A DNA stretch of 64,000 nt. Origin: Kribbella catacumbae DSM 19601. GTDB taxonomy: Bacteria; Actinomycetota; Actinomycetes; Propionibacteriales; Kribbellaceae. Positions within the stretch are counted from its first letter, which is position 1. Every line of letters begins with the position of its first letter. The notes under the pieces are model-generated. The model was not told the DNA's origin. It saw only the letters and a list, made by a program, of their open reading frames with translations, and made no database searches. The translations under genes and the position numbers were made by a program. The DNA lies in NCBI RefSeq assembly GCF_000372465.1, contig NZ_AQUZ01000005.1, positions 1 through 64,000 of the forward strand, given 5' to 3'. Below are positions 35,585 to 44,505 of the stretch, piece after piece.

Positions 35585-36616
35585 CTACCAGACGAGTCCA
35601 TCTAGATGGTTATGGCCGGAAAGCAGGCGAGCGATGCGGTCCTGCGCCGCTTCGCGTATGTCAGGCTGGGGGTGGTGTGCGTATAGCGCGAGCTCCCCGT
35701 ACATGTCATAGAAGTTCAACCGCTCGCGCAGATGCTCGCGCTCGAACAGCTCCGGATACGCGCCGTGCAGCCATCCGGGGACCTCTGTGAGTGTGGTCTC
35801 GTCGAGCCCTTGTTCGTCGGGTGTGGGTGGGTACTCTCGCGCCTTCGCGCACCAGCGCAGGATGGTATCGAGCTCGACATCCGCTGGCTGAGCCAACGCC
35901 TCCGCGAAGTCGATAAGACCGGTGACGCGTCCTTGGTCGACGATCACGTTGGATCCATGTAAATCACCATGGACGAGGACGGGTTCGTCGGCGGCGAACA
36001 CCGCCAGCCGCTCCTGGATCCAATCGGCGACGTCCGCGAGCAGGCGCGAGTCATGACTGGGCAGTCGCCGGGCAGCCTCGACCTGCTGGAGCGTCGCGCT
36101 CACTACGGGTGGGTGGAACGCAGGCCACGGCTTGCCGGCGAGCGCGTCGGCCAGCCAGGGCGGCAGCAGGTCGGCCGGGACAGGAACGCGGTGAAGTGCG
36201 CGCAACGCAGCGCCGAGGCTTTCGATCATTGCTTGGCGCGTGTGCGAGTCCGCCGCCGGCCATGCGTCGTACAGGGTTCGGCCGGGCAGGCGTTCGGAGA
36301 TGTACCACGGCCCGTCCGGGCCGTCGCCGTAGGCGAGGTGTCGGGCGTGTGGGACCTCGCTGCCGGCGAGCAGGTTGACGACTGTAGCCTCGTGGCGATA
36401 CGCGTCGCGGAATTGTCCGTTGTTCAGTCGTACGACGTAATCGTCGCCGACCCACACGCGGCTAACCCAGCCGGCCTTTGGAACAAAGCGCCCGGTTGCT
36501 GGCAGACCAGCGGCCGCCAGCGTCCTCCGCAGCGCCGGATCGGTAGCCCAGGCGAGAGTCTCCACGGAGGGCCGACGCTGCCTGAGCCCGCCATCCCTCC
36601 AGTCGCCGTCGGTCAT
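35585..36616 (-). CDS. APH-family phosphotransferase
   Basis: This protein has about 343 residues. The catalytic loop VHGDLHGSNVIVD and metal site LIDFAEAL are intact. The N-terminal lobe has WVSRVWVGDDYVVRLNNGQF and FRDAYRHEATVVNLL (helix-C Glu). It starts at ATG 36616. It is probably an active kinase of a small molecule; resistance or metabolic roles are both possible. Confidence 0.82.
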   Translation of the reverse strand: MTDGDWRDGGLRQRRPSVETLAWATDPALRRTLAAAGLPATGRFVPKAGWVSRVWVGDDYVVRLNNGQFRDAYRHEATVVNLLAGSEVPHARHLAYGDGPDGPWYISERLPGRTLYDAWPAADSHTRQAMIESLGAALRALHRVPVPADLLPPWLADALAGKPWPAFHPPVVSATLQQVEAARRLPSHDSRLLADVADWIQERLAVFAADEPVLVHGDLHGSNVIVDQGRVTGLIDFAEALAQPADVELDTILRWCAKAREYPPTPDEQGLDETTLTEVPGWLHGAYPELFEREHLRERLNFYDMYGELALYAHHPQPDIREAAQDRIARLLSGHNHLDGLVW

Positions 36617-37029
36617 GAGCGCGAGCCTATTCGTCAGGGGCCTGCGGCGATACGGGTTTCTAACTAACCCGCCGCCGCCAGATGCAGGTAACCCCTGCAA
36701 TACGCCGTCAACTAGTGGACAGCCTGCGTATCAAGACCCGACGTATTGACCCCCAATCAAGGGTGTCAATGGGCAGGCCGAGCGGCCGGGTATGTGGTCG
36801 CAAGTGGCACCGGTCCCGGACATAGACCCGGACGGCTCTTGCGGGACGCCACGACGCCGGCCCGGCGAGCCGATCTGCGGCGTCCCCTAGGGTTCCCGCA
36901 ACCCTTCCCTTCCGTACGCAGCATCCGCTTGGCGCGGTGGTCAACCGGCCCTCGGTGTGGTCTGACCGATGAACTTTCCGCGCCGTGTTGGTCTGTACGC
37001 CGAGTACCGACTCACGGGAGGCTGACGCC
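36617..37029. other. gene-free stretch with repeat and hairpin
   Basis: No gene is seen. Positions 36717-36750 match 40115-40148 (27 of 34). An ATTGACCCCC / GGGTGTCAAT inverted repeat with a 6-nt loop follows at 36745-36770. TGCAATACGC (36696-36705) and GCGTATCA (36726-36733) form a further dyad around CAACTAGTGG. Confidence 0.55.
36717..36750. repeat. 34-bp dispersed repeat, copy 1
   Basis: This segment contains CTGCGTATCAAG and GACGTA and shares 27 of 34 bases with 40115-40148. The core CTGCGTAT also occurs, inverted, in the 29-bp repeats at 34499 and 41347. Confidence 0.6.
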
Positions 37030-37593
37030 ATGCGGAAACTGACCTTTGGCATGAACCTGAGCCTGGACGGCTACATCGCCGCGCCCGGCGACGACCTCGG
37101 CTGGAGCGTGCCGAGCGACGAGCTGTTCCAGTGGTGGTCCGACCGGGTGGGGGCGACGGGCCTGGCGCTGTACGGGCGCAAACTGTGGGAGACGATGAGC
37201 TCCCACTGGCCGACCGCCGACCAGCAGCCTGGCGCCACATCGGCGCAGATCGAGTTCGCCCGCCGCTGGCGGGAGATGCCGAAGGTGGTGTTCTCCTCGA
37301 CGACCAGCGCGGTCGACTGGAACGCCCGCCTGGTCACCGGCGACGCTGTCACCGAGATCACCCGGCTCAAGACTGAGGATGGCGGTCCCATGGACGTCGC
37401 CGGCGCCACCCTCGCCGCGGCGGCCATGCGGGCCGGGCTGATCGACGAGTACGCGATCGTCACCCACCCGGTCCTGGTGGGCGGCGGCACGCCGTTCTTC
37501 ACGGCCCTGGACAACTGGGTGAACCTGAACCTGGTGGAGACCCGGAAGTTTCCCGACGGCGTGCTCCTGACCAGGTACGAGACCAGGCGCTGA
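37030..37593 (+). CDS. dihydrofolate-reductase-family protein (RibD C-terminal-like)
   Basis: This 187-residue protein starts at ATG 37030 with GGGAGG 8 nt upstream. It opens LTFGMNLSLDGYIAAPGDDL and has LALYGRKLWETM and LVGGGTPFFTAL, typical of the DUF/YwjB-like DHFR superfamily in actinomycetes. It presumably reduces a pteridine, pyrimidine or unrelated substrate with NADPH; specificity is unknown. Confidence 0.87.
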   Translation: MRKLTFGMNLSLDGYIAAPGDDLGWSVPSDELFQWWSDRVGATGLALYGRKLWETMSSHWPTADQQPGATSAQIEFARRWREMPKVVFSSTTSAVDWNARLVTGDAVTEITRLKTEDGGPMDVAGATLAAAAMRAGLIDEYAIVTHPVLVGGGTPFFTALDNWVNLNLVETRKFPDGVLLTRYETRR

Positions 37594-37763
37594 ACACCCG
37601 ACCCCGGACCAGCGCGGGCTCGGGCCAGCCAAGCAGGGGGAACTGGTAGGCCGAGCTGTTCCGAGACGATGAGTTGGGCGTTCAGAGGCGTATCTCGTCG
37701 CGTGGGCTGTGCGTCGGTGAAAACGGGCTGCGGTTGTGGTGGCCGTCGTGTAGATATGGGCCG

Positions 37764-39059
37764 GTGCAGATCGAGATCCGAGAACCGTCGCGCGCGGAGA
37801 TGGCCGATTACTACCGGGCGTTGCCGTTTGCCAACGGGTTGCCCAGTTGGGAGCCGGCTCCGGCGGCGTGGCACGGCGGCCCCGAGCCGTGGCCGCCTCC
37901 ACGCACGCCCGCGACGGCCGAGCAACTCGGAGAGTGGGCCGAGGCCGACCTGGCCGATGCCGCCTTCCACCCAGTCGCCGCACTCGTCGACACTAAAGTG
38001 GTGGGCGCTTCCGCCATGCTGTCGTTCGACGTGACGGTCCCGGGCGGGCGTTCGCTCCCGATGGGAGGTGTGACCGGGACGGGTGTCATTGCAACCCACC
38101 GACGACGGGGGCTGCTGCGTCTGATGATGCAGTCGATGTTCGACGCCGCGCTCGAGCGCGGCGAGCCGCTCGCCATGCTGAGCGCGAGCGAGGGCAGCAT
38201 CTATGGCCGATTCGGCTTCTCGCCAGCTACCTTCCGCGCCAGGTGGGAGATCCGCCGTAGCGAGGCGCGACTGCTGTCCGCCGAGCCGGATGAGGGATCC
38301 CTGGAGTTGGTCGACGCCGCTACCGCAACAGCCGAGTGGCCGGCTGTTCATCTCGCAGTGCGCGCGGGGCGGGTCGGCGAACTCTCTCCCTTGCCGGGGC
38401 GCTGGGACGGACTCACCGACGCAGCGTCGGGCACCGACGGACCCCTGCGCTATCTGATCCACCGCCACCCGGACGGCACTGTGGATGGTATCGCCCATTT
38501 CCGGCTGCCCTGGTCCAGGACCGCTGAGCAGGCCGGCTCGCTGATCGTCGAAGCGTTCGAGGCCACGAATCCGGCCGCCTACCGTGCCATGTGGGCGCTG
38601 CTCCTCGACTTCGACCTCACCCAGATTGTCATCGCCCCCGCTCGCCCACGAGAGGAACCGCTGAAGTGGATGCTCGCCAACCCTCGTGCCCTTCGTATCA
38701 CCCGGCAGTCCGACAACCTGTGGGCGCGGATCCTCGACGTCCAGAAAGCCCTTGAAGGTCGGGCATACGAAGTGCCAGGCGAAATCACCTTCACCATCGA
38801 GGACGACACCATGTGTCCCGCCAACGTCGGCACCTGGCGCCTGGTTGCTGACGGGCCCACCGCGCAACTCTCACGGACCACCGGATTGGCGGACCTTGTC
38901 ATCGACATCCAGGCACTCAGTTCGCTGTACCTGGGCGGAATGTCAGCCCACGACCTCACCCAGGCCGGACATCTCCTCCCTCTCACCGGAAACGCAGTCG
39001 GGAAGCTTGCGCGGATGTTCCGTACCGATCCTGAGCCTCATAACTCCTTCGGCTTCTGA
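37764..39059 (+). CDS. Eis-like GNAT acetyltransferase
   Basis: This protein has about 431 residues. The N-terminal GNAT domain carries GVTGTGVIATHRRRGLLRLM, the Eis-type acetyl-CoA loop, then MLSASEGSIYGRFGFSPAT. A second degenerate GNAT region and a C-terminal SCP2-like domain (LVADGPTAQLSRTTGLADLV) end in NSFGF; Eis proteins need the free C-terminus for catalysis. GTG 37764 gives a family-typical length; an upstream ATG at 37674 is possible. Eis enzymes multi-acetylate aminoglycosides or peptides. Confidence 0.85.
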   Translation: MQIEIREPSRAEMADYYRALPFANGLPSWEPAPAAWHGGPEPWPPPRTPATAEQLGEWAEADLADAAFHPVAALVDTKVVGASAMLSFDVTVPGGRSLPMGGVTGTGVIATHRRRGLLRLMMQSMFDAALERGEPLAMLSASEGSIYGRFGFSPATFRARWEIRRSEARLLSAEPDEGSLELVDAATATAEWPAVHLAVRAGRVGELSPLPGRWDGLTDAASGTDGPLRYLIHRHPDGTVDGIAHFRLPWSRTAEQAGSLIVEAFEATNPAAYRAMWALLLDFDLTQIVIAPARPREEPLKWMLANPRALRITRQSDNLWARILDVQKALEGRAYEVPGEITFTIEDDTMCPANVGTWRLVADGPTAQLSRTTGLADLVIDIQALSSLYLGGMSAHDLTQAGHLLPLTGNAVGKLARMFRTDPEPHNSFGF

Positions 39060-39107
39060 AGGGCCGGCCTCCGGACGCCGTGATCTGCACGTGAGCGCCG
39101 CGTTCGG

Positions 39108-39412
39108 TCAGGGACGAGTGGCTGAGGTCTTGGCTGCGGCGAAGGCAAGGTAGTCGGGCCAGCGGGTGGCGTGTTGCATCGCGGTTTTCGGGGTGATGCC
39201 GAGGGTCTTGGCGAGGATGGCGGGCGGTGCTTCGCGAACGAGTTGGAGCCAGGTGTAGTTCCGGGCGGCGAGGGGCGGAGGCCGGCCTCGCGGAGCGCGT
39301 TTGCAGGTAGGAGCGCAGCAGGGTGGTCAGCGGCTCAGGCAGGTCGATCCAGTCGTCGGCCAACTGGAGCCTGGAGGCGGCCGTGTTCGTGCGTCGTAAG
39401 CTACCCAGCTTC
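39108..39412 (-). pseudogene. site-specific integrase C-terminal remnant B
   Basis: Read on the minus strand, LQLADDWIDLPEPLTTLLRS is followed, after a frame break near 39270, by WLQLVREAPPAILAKTL, GITPKTAMQHATR and PDYLAFAA. The latter part is nearly identical in wording to remnant A at 35340. The frame break and the missing N-terminal and catalytic parts mark it as a relic. Confidence 0.65.
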
Positions 39413-39585
39413 CACTCACGCAGTGAGCAGCGGTGCTGACGTACTCGTGCGGGCCGGCGACGAGGGCGCAGAAACGCCGTTCGGGAGACGCCCCAGTCAC
39501 CTGAAACCGCTGAGCGTGGGAGTGTTGTAACGCAACCGGTGTACGCGGCAATGTCACGCTGTCGGGGGTTCGCGATACAGCTTCT

Positions 39586-39830
39586 GTTCTGCGAATCGGC
39601 TACGGACGGGTCTCCACGCGCGACCAGCACCCTGAAGCCCAGCACGACGCGCTCGACGCAGCCGGCTGCGACGAGGTGTTCATCGACAGGGCCTCCGGCA
39701 AGCTAGCCCGCCGGCCCGACTCGACCGCGCCCTGCACATCCTGATACTCCACAAGGTCGTCAAGAGGCCGCAGAGCGGGCAATCAACGTCCAAGCAGCGT
39801 CGGGGCGGCTGCTCGGGGGGAGGGTCAAGA
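39586..39830 (+). pseudogene. serine recombinase (resolvase/invertase) remnant
   Basis: The frame reads LRIGYGRVSTRDQHPEAQHD, then ALDAAGCDEVFIDRASGKLA. This is the N-terminal catalytic start of the resolvase family, with the active serine in YGRVST. It then breaks (TGA at 39742). A frame-shifted AERAINVQAASGRLLGG-like segment follows near 39770. No intact gene remains. Confidence 0.75.
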
Positions 39831-40310
39831 ACGCTCCCATAGGGCGTAACTGGTAACCCGGGCGATCAGACACCGATGAGTTGGATAGGTGGCTGTGACG
39901 ATTCATGGAGAGAGCTCTGGTTGTCCGTGAGTTTCAGCTCCGTTCGGCAGGGAGTCCCAGCGTCGGCGGCCAATTGCCGCTACCAAGGCCCGGCCAGCTC
40001 GGCGCGGGTGCCCGCCCGAGCAGCCAGGCGAGGATCTCGGCGTGATCGGCTCGGTCCGGGAACGATTGGAGGCGCTTCGACAGCTCACCCTCGACGAGGA
40101 TCGTGGGCCAAACTGGACACGCTGCGTATCAAGTTCGGACGTACTGATAGTTCCGAAGCGCCGAACACGGCGAATGACCGAGCGGATCAGCTCGCGCTAT
40201 CCGCGGCATGCGCGGACGGGTTGTCCTTGCGAAAACCATTGGTGCCCGGCTTGCTCCGCTGATGGACTGACGTCCCACGGTGAGTGTGCCGCGTGACGGA
40301 GGTAGTGGTT
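39831..40310. other. gene-free stretch between resolvase remnant and methyltransferase
   Basis: No intact gene is recognised. It contains the 34-bp repeat at 40115-40148 and short open frames without convincing starts. Confidence 0.45.
40115..40148. repeat. 34-bp dispersed repeat, copy 2
   Basis: This copy matches 36717-36750 in the same orientation (27 of 34), including GCGTATCAAG and GACGTA. Confidence 0.6.
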
Positions 40311-41066
40311 GTGACGGATTATGACGTGCTTGCCGAGGTGTACGAATGGCTCATCTCGGATGCAAAGTTGCCTCCAGCCGAGTTCGCTGCGTCGTTCGAT
40401 GAGGTCCTCAGTCTCCTACCGTCGAACGCTCACGTCCTCGACTGTTCGTGCGGAACCGGACAGTTGGCGGTTGGCCTCGCCGGTCGTGGCATACAAGTTG
40501 TCGCAACTGACGCCAGCGAAGCGATGGTTCGTCGGACGGCAGAGTTGTCTGAGGAGTTCGGGGCATCCGTCCGGGCCGTGCGGGCGAACTGGGAAGAGTT
40601 GCCCGACCATTTCGAGGACGGCACGTTCGACATGGTGTTCTGCGTTGGCAACTCGCTTCACCATGCCGCGGGCGCGACAGGCAGGGGTGCTGCTCTGGAG
40701 TCGATGTCACGGCTTCTGCGCGCTGGCGGGCGCCTGGTACTCACATCCCGCACTTGGGAACTCGTGAGGGCCAGAGGTTCCCGGCTGGACATCAGTGACC
40801 GACTCGTCCGCCGGAACGGTCGCGATGCCGTCGTGGTCTACCGCTGGGAGATTGCGCCGCATTGGGAGGAGGAGCACCACATCGAGATTGCGATCGCGCA
40901 AGTTGACGCGACTGGGTTGGTTCTTGTCCGCTCGGAACTGCTGTCCTGCTGGCCCTACCGGTACGAGGAACTCGAAGTCGAGCTGCACCTGGTCGGACTC
41001 CGGACGGAAGTGAGCACGTTCGATCTTGAGGCCGAGAACTACATGGTGGTCGCGAGCAAGGTATAG
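40311..41066 (+). CDS. class I SAM-dependent methyltransferase
   Basis: This protein has about 251 residues, starting at GTG 40311 with GGAGGT 7 nt upstream. Motif I is VLDCSCGTGQLAVGLA, the acidic end of strand 2 is VVATDASEAMV, and motif post-I/IV is FDMVFCVGNSLHH. It resembles glycine/sarcosine-type or small-molecule methyltransferases (YDVLAEVYEWL at the N-terminus). The substrate is unknown. Its base composition is lower in GC than the window average. Confidence 0.87.
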   Translation: MTDYDVLAEVYEWLISDAKLPPAEFAASFDEVLSLLPSNAHVLDCSCGTGQLAVGLAGRGIQVVATDASEAMVRRTAELSEEFGASVRAVRANWEELPDHFEDGTFDMVFCVGNSLHHAAGATGRGAALESMSRLLRAGGRLVLTSRTWELVRARGSRLDISDRLVRRNGRDAVVVYRWEIAPHWEEEHHIEIAIAQVDATGLVLVRSELLSCWPYRYEELEVELHLVGLRTEVSTFDLEAENYMVVASKV

Positions 41067-41187
41067 ACACCGGGCTCTCAGCCCCTGGCCGGAGCGCGCG
41101 GTTGCTCGCAGGACGTTTGCGCCCTCTCATCGGTGCGGGTTCAGGCGGTCAACGCAACGCCTCGGACGAGGAGTCCTGCTGCGTGCA

Positions 41188-41345
41188 TTACGGCGAGCGG
41201 ACACGGCGGCCCGCGTAGCGCGCCCAGGGTTCTGCGGCCTTCTCAGCATGGAGGAACGCGACTTGGTGGCTGTACCCGAGGGCGTCGGCAACCAGCGACG
41301 GAGGGCACTCGAGGTCGCCGGGGTAGTGGCACGCAGTCCGCATCG
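41188..41345 (-). pseudogene. site-specific integrase C-terminal remnant C
   Basis: The minus-strand frame reads CPPSLVADALGYSHQVAFLH followed by AEKAAEPWARYAG. This is the usual C-terminal tail of actinomycete integrases (PxxVVADALGYH ... W-RYA). Coding similarity begins right beside the 29-bp repeat at 41347, which may mark the break point. Confidence 0.6.
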
Positions 41346-41346
41346 G

Positions 41347-41375
41347 TGATTCATCTGATGCAATACGCAGCCTAC
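41347..41375. repeat. 29-bp dispersed repeat, copy 2
   Basis: This copy differs from 34499-34527 at two positions. It directly adjoins integrase remnant C and is followed by CTAGTTGACATAATGTCA. Confidence 0.75.
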
Positions 41376-41743
41376 TAGTTGACATAATGTCAGTTATCGG
41401 ACATCCAGGGACAAGGCTGACTGAGGGGCTCAGGGCTCTCGATTAGCTGACTCTGAAAGCATTCCGTGGCCTGGGTCGCGCAGCAGCAAGTTCTGTCAGC
41501 GGCAACGTAAGCGAGCTGGTCGGACGAGTCAGTGGACGAGATCCGGCCGGCGACGGTCTGGCGGCGACCGTCGGATGCGTGCGCATCCAAAGATCCCCCG
41601 CGGATTCGCACGGGCCGCTCGCGGCGGTTTTGTCATGCATAATCACCATTATGCAGCAGTTGCGTAGGTAGTTGCCTAGCGCAACGACATGGCCTGGGGG
41701 AGTCAGCCGGAAACTGTCGGTGGCGGTCTGTAGAACTCCCCCT

Positions 41744-42724
41744 ATGAAGGTTCTCGCGGCTCAGTCGGCGTTCTTCGCTGCCCGGCGTCCCCGGAAGGAC
41801 TCCCCCCACACCACCGACGCCTACCGCCGCGATCTCGCCGGCATCACCACGCTGCTCTGCGCCAACCTCGACCGCAGCCTCGAAGACCTCGAGGTCGACG
41901 AGCTGACCGCGCATGAACTGCGCGCCGCGTTCGGTGCGTTCGCCGACGACCACGCCAAGAGTTCCGTACTGCGCGCGTGGTCCACCTGGAACCAGTTCCT
42001 CACCTTCTGCGTGTCGGACAACCTCCTGGCCGGCAACCCGATGGGAGCAGTGGCCAGACCCAAAACCCCTCCCCTCTCCCCCAAGCCTCTTCGCGGCGAC
42101 GACACCCCAGAGGTGTTGCTGCGCTCGGTCGCCGACGGCGTACGGCGTTCCCGCGACCCGTGGCCGGAGCGCGACGTCCTGGTCATCGCGCTCGGCCTGG
42201 TCGCCGGCCTGAGATCAGCCGAGATGCGCACCCTCACCGCCGATTCGCTCGCCGGCCGACCCGGCGAGATGCGCCTGCACATCCTTGGCAAAGGTAGCCG
42301 CGACCGCTCCATCCCGGTCGAGCCGATCATGGCCAAAATCATCGAGACGTACGTCGAATCGTGCGCGCAACGCTTTCCCAGCAAGCGATTCGGCCGCTCC
42401 ACCAAGCTGTTGCTGGACCGTACCGGCGAGCCGATCGGCCGCGGTGGCCTGGAGTATCTGGTGAGGTCCTGCTACCGCTGGGCCGGACTGCACGATCGCG
42501 TTCCAGCCGGCGCGAACCTGCACGCTCTGCGCCACACCTTCGCCACCAGACTGGCTGAGGACGGGGCGACCGCGACGGAGATCATGAGACTGCTCGGCCA
42601 TGCGAGCCTCGCCACCAGCCAGAACTACATCGAAGCCACCGGCCGGGAGCAACGAGCCGCGGCCGCGAGCAACCGCACCTACCGCTCTCTGGACCAGGTC
42701 ATCAGTCCCCCGATCGAGGAGTGA
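41744..42724 (+). CDS. tyrosine recombinase/integrase (XerC/D-like)
   Basis: This 326-residue protein has an N-terminal SAM-like core-binding domain and a complete catalytic domain: R157 (GLRSAEMR), K183 (GKGSRDR), H260 and R263 (HALRHTF), H286 (LLGHAS) and Y295 (NYIEATG). All catalytic residues are present, so it should be active. Its length fits XerC/D-like or small integrative-element recombinases. It lies in a region with integrase remnants and dispersed repeats, and may have moved some of the neighbouring DNA. Confidence 0.88.
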   Translation: MKVLAAQSAFFAARRPRKDSPHTTDAYRRDLAGITTLLCANLDRSLEDLEVDELTAHELRAAFGAFADDHAKSSVLRAWSTWNQFLTFCVSDNLLAGNPMGAVARPKTPPLSPKPLRGDDTPEVLLRSVADGVRRSRDPWPERDVLVIALGLVAGLRSAEMRTLTADSLAGRPGEMRLHILGKGSRDRSIPVEPIMAKIIETYVESCAQRFPSKRFGRSTKLLLDRTGEPIGRGGLEYLVRSCYRWAGLHDRVPAGANLHALRHTFATRLAEDGATATEIMRLLGHASLATSQNYIEATGREQRAAAASNRTYRSLDQVISPPIEE

Positions 42725-42748
42725 CACCGTCCGCCCCGAACGCTAGCC

Positions 42749-44197
42749 TCAGGCCCGCCAAGCCTCCACGATGTCTTTCGGGGTCCAGGCGAGATCCAAG
42801 AGGCTCGAATCGACCTCGGCTGCGATACCGGACAGCGAAACGACAATCAGGCCGCATGCAGCCGGGTCGAAACCCGGGATCTGCGCAGCGCTGCCACGAA
42901 GCGCGCCGAGATCATGAGCGTCAAACTGCCCGGCCAACCACTTGATCGAACCCGCGAAGAACAAGCGCATCGCGACCGGAGCCCGGTCAGCGCCAACCAG
43001 ATCGATCTCCGGATCGAACTGCCGGTTCCACCAGCCGCCGACGACTCCGACATCCGGCCAAGGAAGGCTTCCAGCGACCGCGGCAAGCTCCAGGGACTCA
43101 CGAACCAGCGGTTCGACAGCGCGGCCACGCCATGCCGTCCAACGTCGCTCCACCACACGAATGCCCGCCTCAGGGCGACCCCGGCGAGCTTGTTCGTGTG
43201 CCACGCGCAGGACACCCAGGTACAACCGGAGATTGCTGTCGGCCACCCGGTAGAGGGCCGGCCTTCCTGCTTTCACAGACAGCGGCTCGTCTACCGACAG
43301 GACGTGTTTCTCCTCCGCCAGGCGATGAAGAAGCGGAGTCAAGGCGCCCGAAGGGAGCGCCCCGTCCCGGTTGCCGGCTGTGGCGGCGATGTTGGCACGG
43401 GTCCGATCACCGGCGCCGACTGCCTCCAGCACCCGTCGGGATGCATCCGGACTAGGGAACTCGGCCGATAATGCCGCCTCGGGCACGCTGAAGAGCGCCG
43501 CCGCCGGGTCAGCACACTCCGCCCGCAGGAACTCCAGAGCGGGCGTTCCATGCGTCCAGGTACGCAAGACGCCCGGCAGACCACCCGAGACAAGGTGCGC
43601 ATCGATAGCGTCAGCACCCTCCAAGCCCAGGGCTGCGCCGGTGTCCGCGGGGTTCAGCGGCCCCAGAACGAGATTGTCAGCCCTGCCGAAGAACGGCCGG
43701 TCATAAGCCGTGAGGCGCTCCATCATGTGCAGATCGCTACCAAGGAGGAGCAGCAGGACAGGGCGTGATGACAGCAACCGGTCCCACGCAGTCTGAAGGG
43801 CTCCGTCAAAGAGGCCATCCTGCTCTGCCAGCCATGGGACCTCATCAAGGACCACCACGCACGGAGACGTCGGAATGACCGAGGCGAGAATGCGGAATGC
43901 GTCTGGCCAACTGCCGGACGCAGTGAGTGAGACGAGCTCCTGATCCACGGGGAGAGCAGACTCTCTAAGATCTGTCAGAAAGCTGGACACAGCCTCCACC
44001 GGTGACGCGCCCTTGGTAGCTGTCGAGTACATGTAGGGAACATCGGCGCGATCGCAGAACTCCTGAACGAGCCGGGACTTACCGACCTGCCGACGGCCTC
44101 GCACTGCAACAGCAGCGCCTGTCCCGCTAGCCGTCACTCTCTGCAGGCGCTTGTCCAACAGAGCGAGTTCATTGTGTCGACCGATGAATCCAGTCAC
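42749..44197 (-). CDS. AAA-family ATPase with DUF234-like C-terminal domain
   Basis: This 482-residue protein has an N-terminal archaeal-ATPase-like STAND/AAA module: Walker A GRRQVGKS (K40) and Walker B CVVVLDEVPWL (about 113). A winged-helix region follows (GALTPLLHRLAEEKHVLSVD), then a C-terminal DUF234-like domain with WWNRQFDPEIDLVGAD, in which DPEIDLVG resembles the PD-ExK nuclease core. Related proteins occur in defence and mobile contexts; function is unproven. A 34-bp palindrome lies 15 nt upstream of its start. Confidence 0.82.
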   Translation of the reverse strand: MTGFIGRHNELALLDKRLQRVTASGTGAAVAVRGRRQVGKSRLVQEFCDRADVPYMYSTATKGASPVEAVSSFLTDLRESALPVDQELVSLTASGSWPDAFRILASVIPTSPCVVVLDEVPWLAEQDGLFDGALQTAWDRLLSSRPVLLLLLGSDLHMMERLTAYDRPFFGRADNLVLGPLNPADTGAALGLEGADAIDAHLVSGGLPGVLRTWTHGTPALEFLRAECADPAAALFSVPEAALSAEFPSPDASRRVLEAVGAGDRTRANIAATAGNRDGALPSGALTPLLHRLAEEKHVLSVDEPLSVKAGRPALYRVADSNLRLYLGVLRVAHEQARRGRPEAGIRVVERRWTAWRGRAVEPLVRESLELAAVAGSLPWPDVGVVGGWWNRQFDPEIDLVGADRAPVAMRLFFAGSIKWLAGQFDAHDLGALRGSAAQIPGFDPAACGLIVVSLSGIAAEVDSSLLDLAWTPKDIVEAWRA

Positions 44198-44211
44198 AAC
44201 CGGGCTCCATC

Positions 44212-44245
44212 AGGTAGATTTGATTTACGTAAATCCAATCTACCT
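44212..44245. promoter_or_regulatory. 34-bp AT-rich palindrome upstream of the ATPase gene
   Basis: The two 17-bp halves (AGGTAGATTTGATTTAC and its mirror) match in 16 of 17 positions around ...TTTAC|GTAAA.... The low GC stands out in this genome. It sits 15-48 nt upstream of the ATPase start at 44197, suiting an autoregulatory operator or a recombinase core site. Confidence 0.7.
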
Positions 44246-44505
44246 AGATTTTAGCCCGAACCGAAGCCTCCTCCCCTGGCTATGGTTCAGCCCGTAGGCT
44301 GGGACTTGTCGGACGGGCTCCAGTCGGTCTGGAGATGCCGCAATCCACGTGCCGCTGCGACAGCAGCTAAGGAGTTCTGTCTCCTCGTCCTGGGAGAAGA
44401 GATCGATCTGGACGACCCTGCCACCGAGACTGTCGCGATAATCTGTCACGCCAGTGCCCGTTCGGGCAGGGCGTGAACGGGCACATCGGGGCCAGAATGT
44501 GAGGC

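Larger units (their letters stand above)
41067..41743. other. gene-poor stretch upstream of the recombinase
   Basis: This stretch holds integrase remnant C (41188-41345), the 29-bp repeat (41347-41375) and a TGACATAATGTCA palindrome (about 41381-41393) followed by TTATCGGACATCC. That series resembles resolvase or recombinase core sites but is not assigned. The rest shows no gene. Confidence 0.5.

Noticed and set aside
44282..44476. Plus-strand ORF of 64 codons before the MDMPI gene
   Set aside because: There is no clear ribosome site or recognisable family; it could be real, but nothing supports it beyond length.
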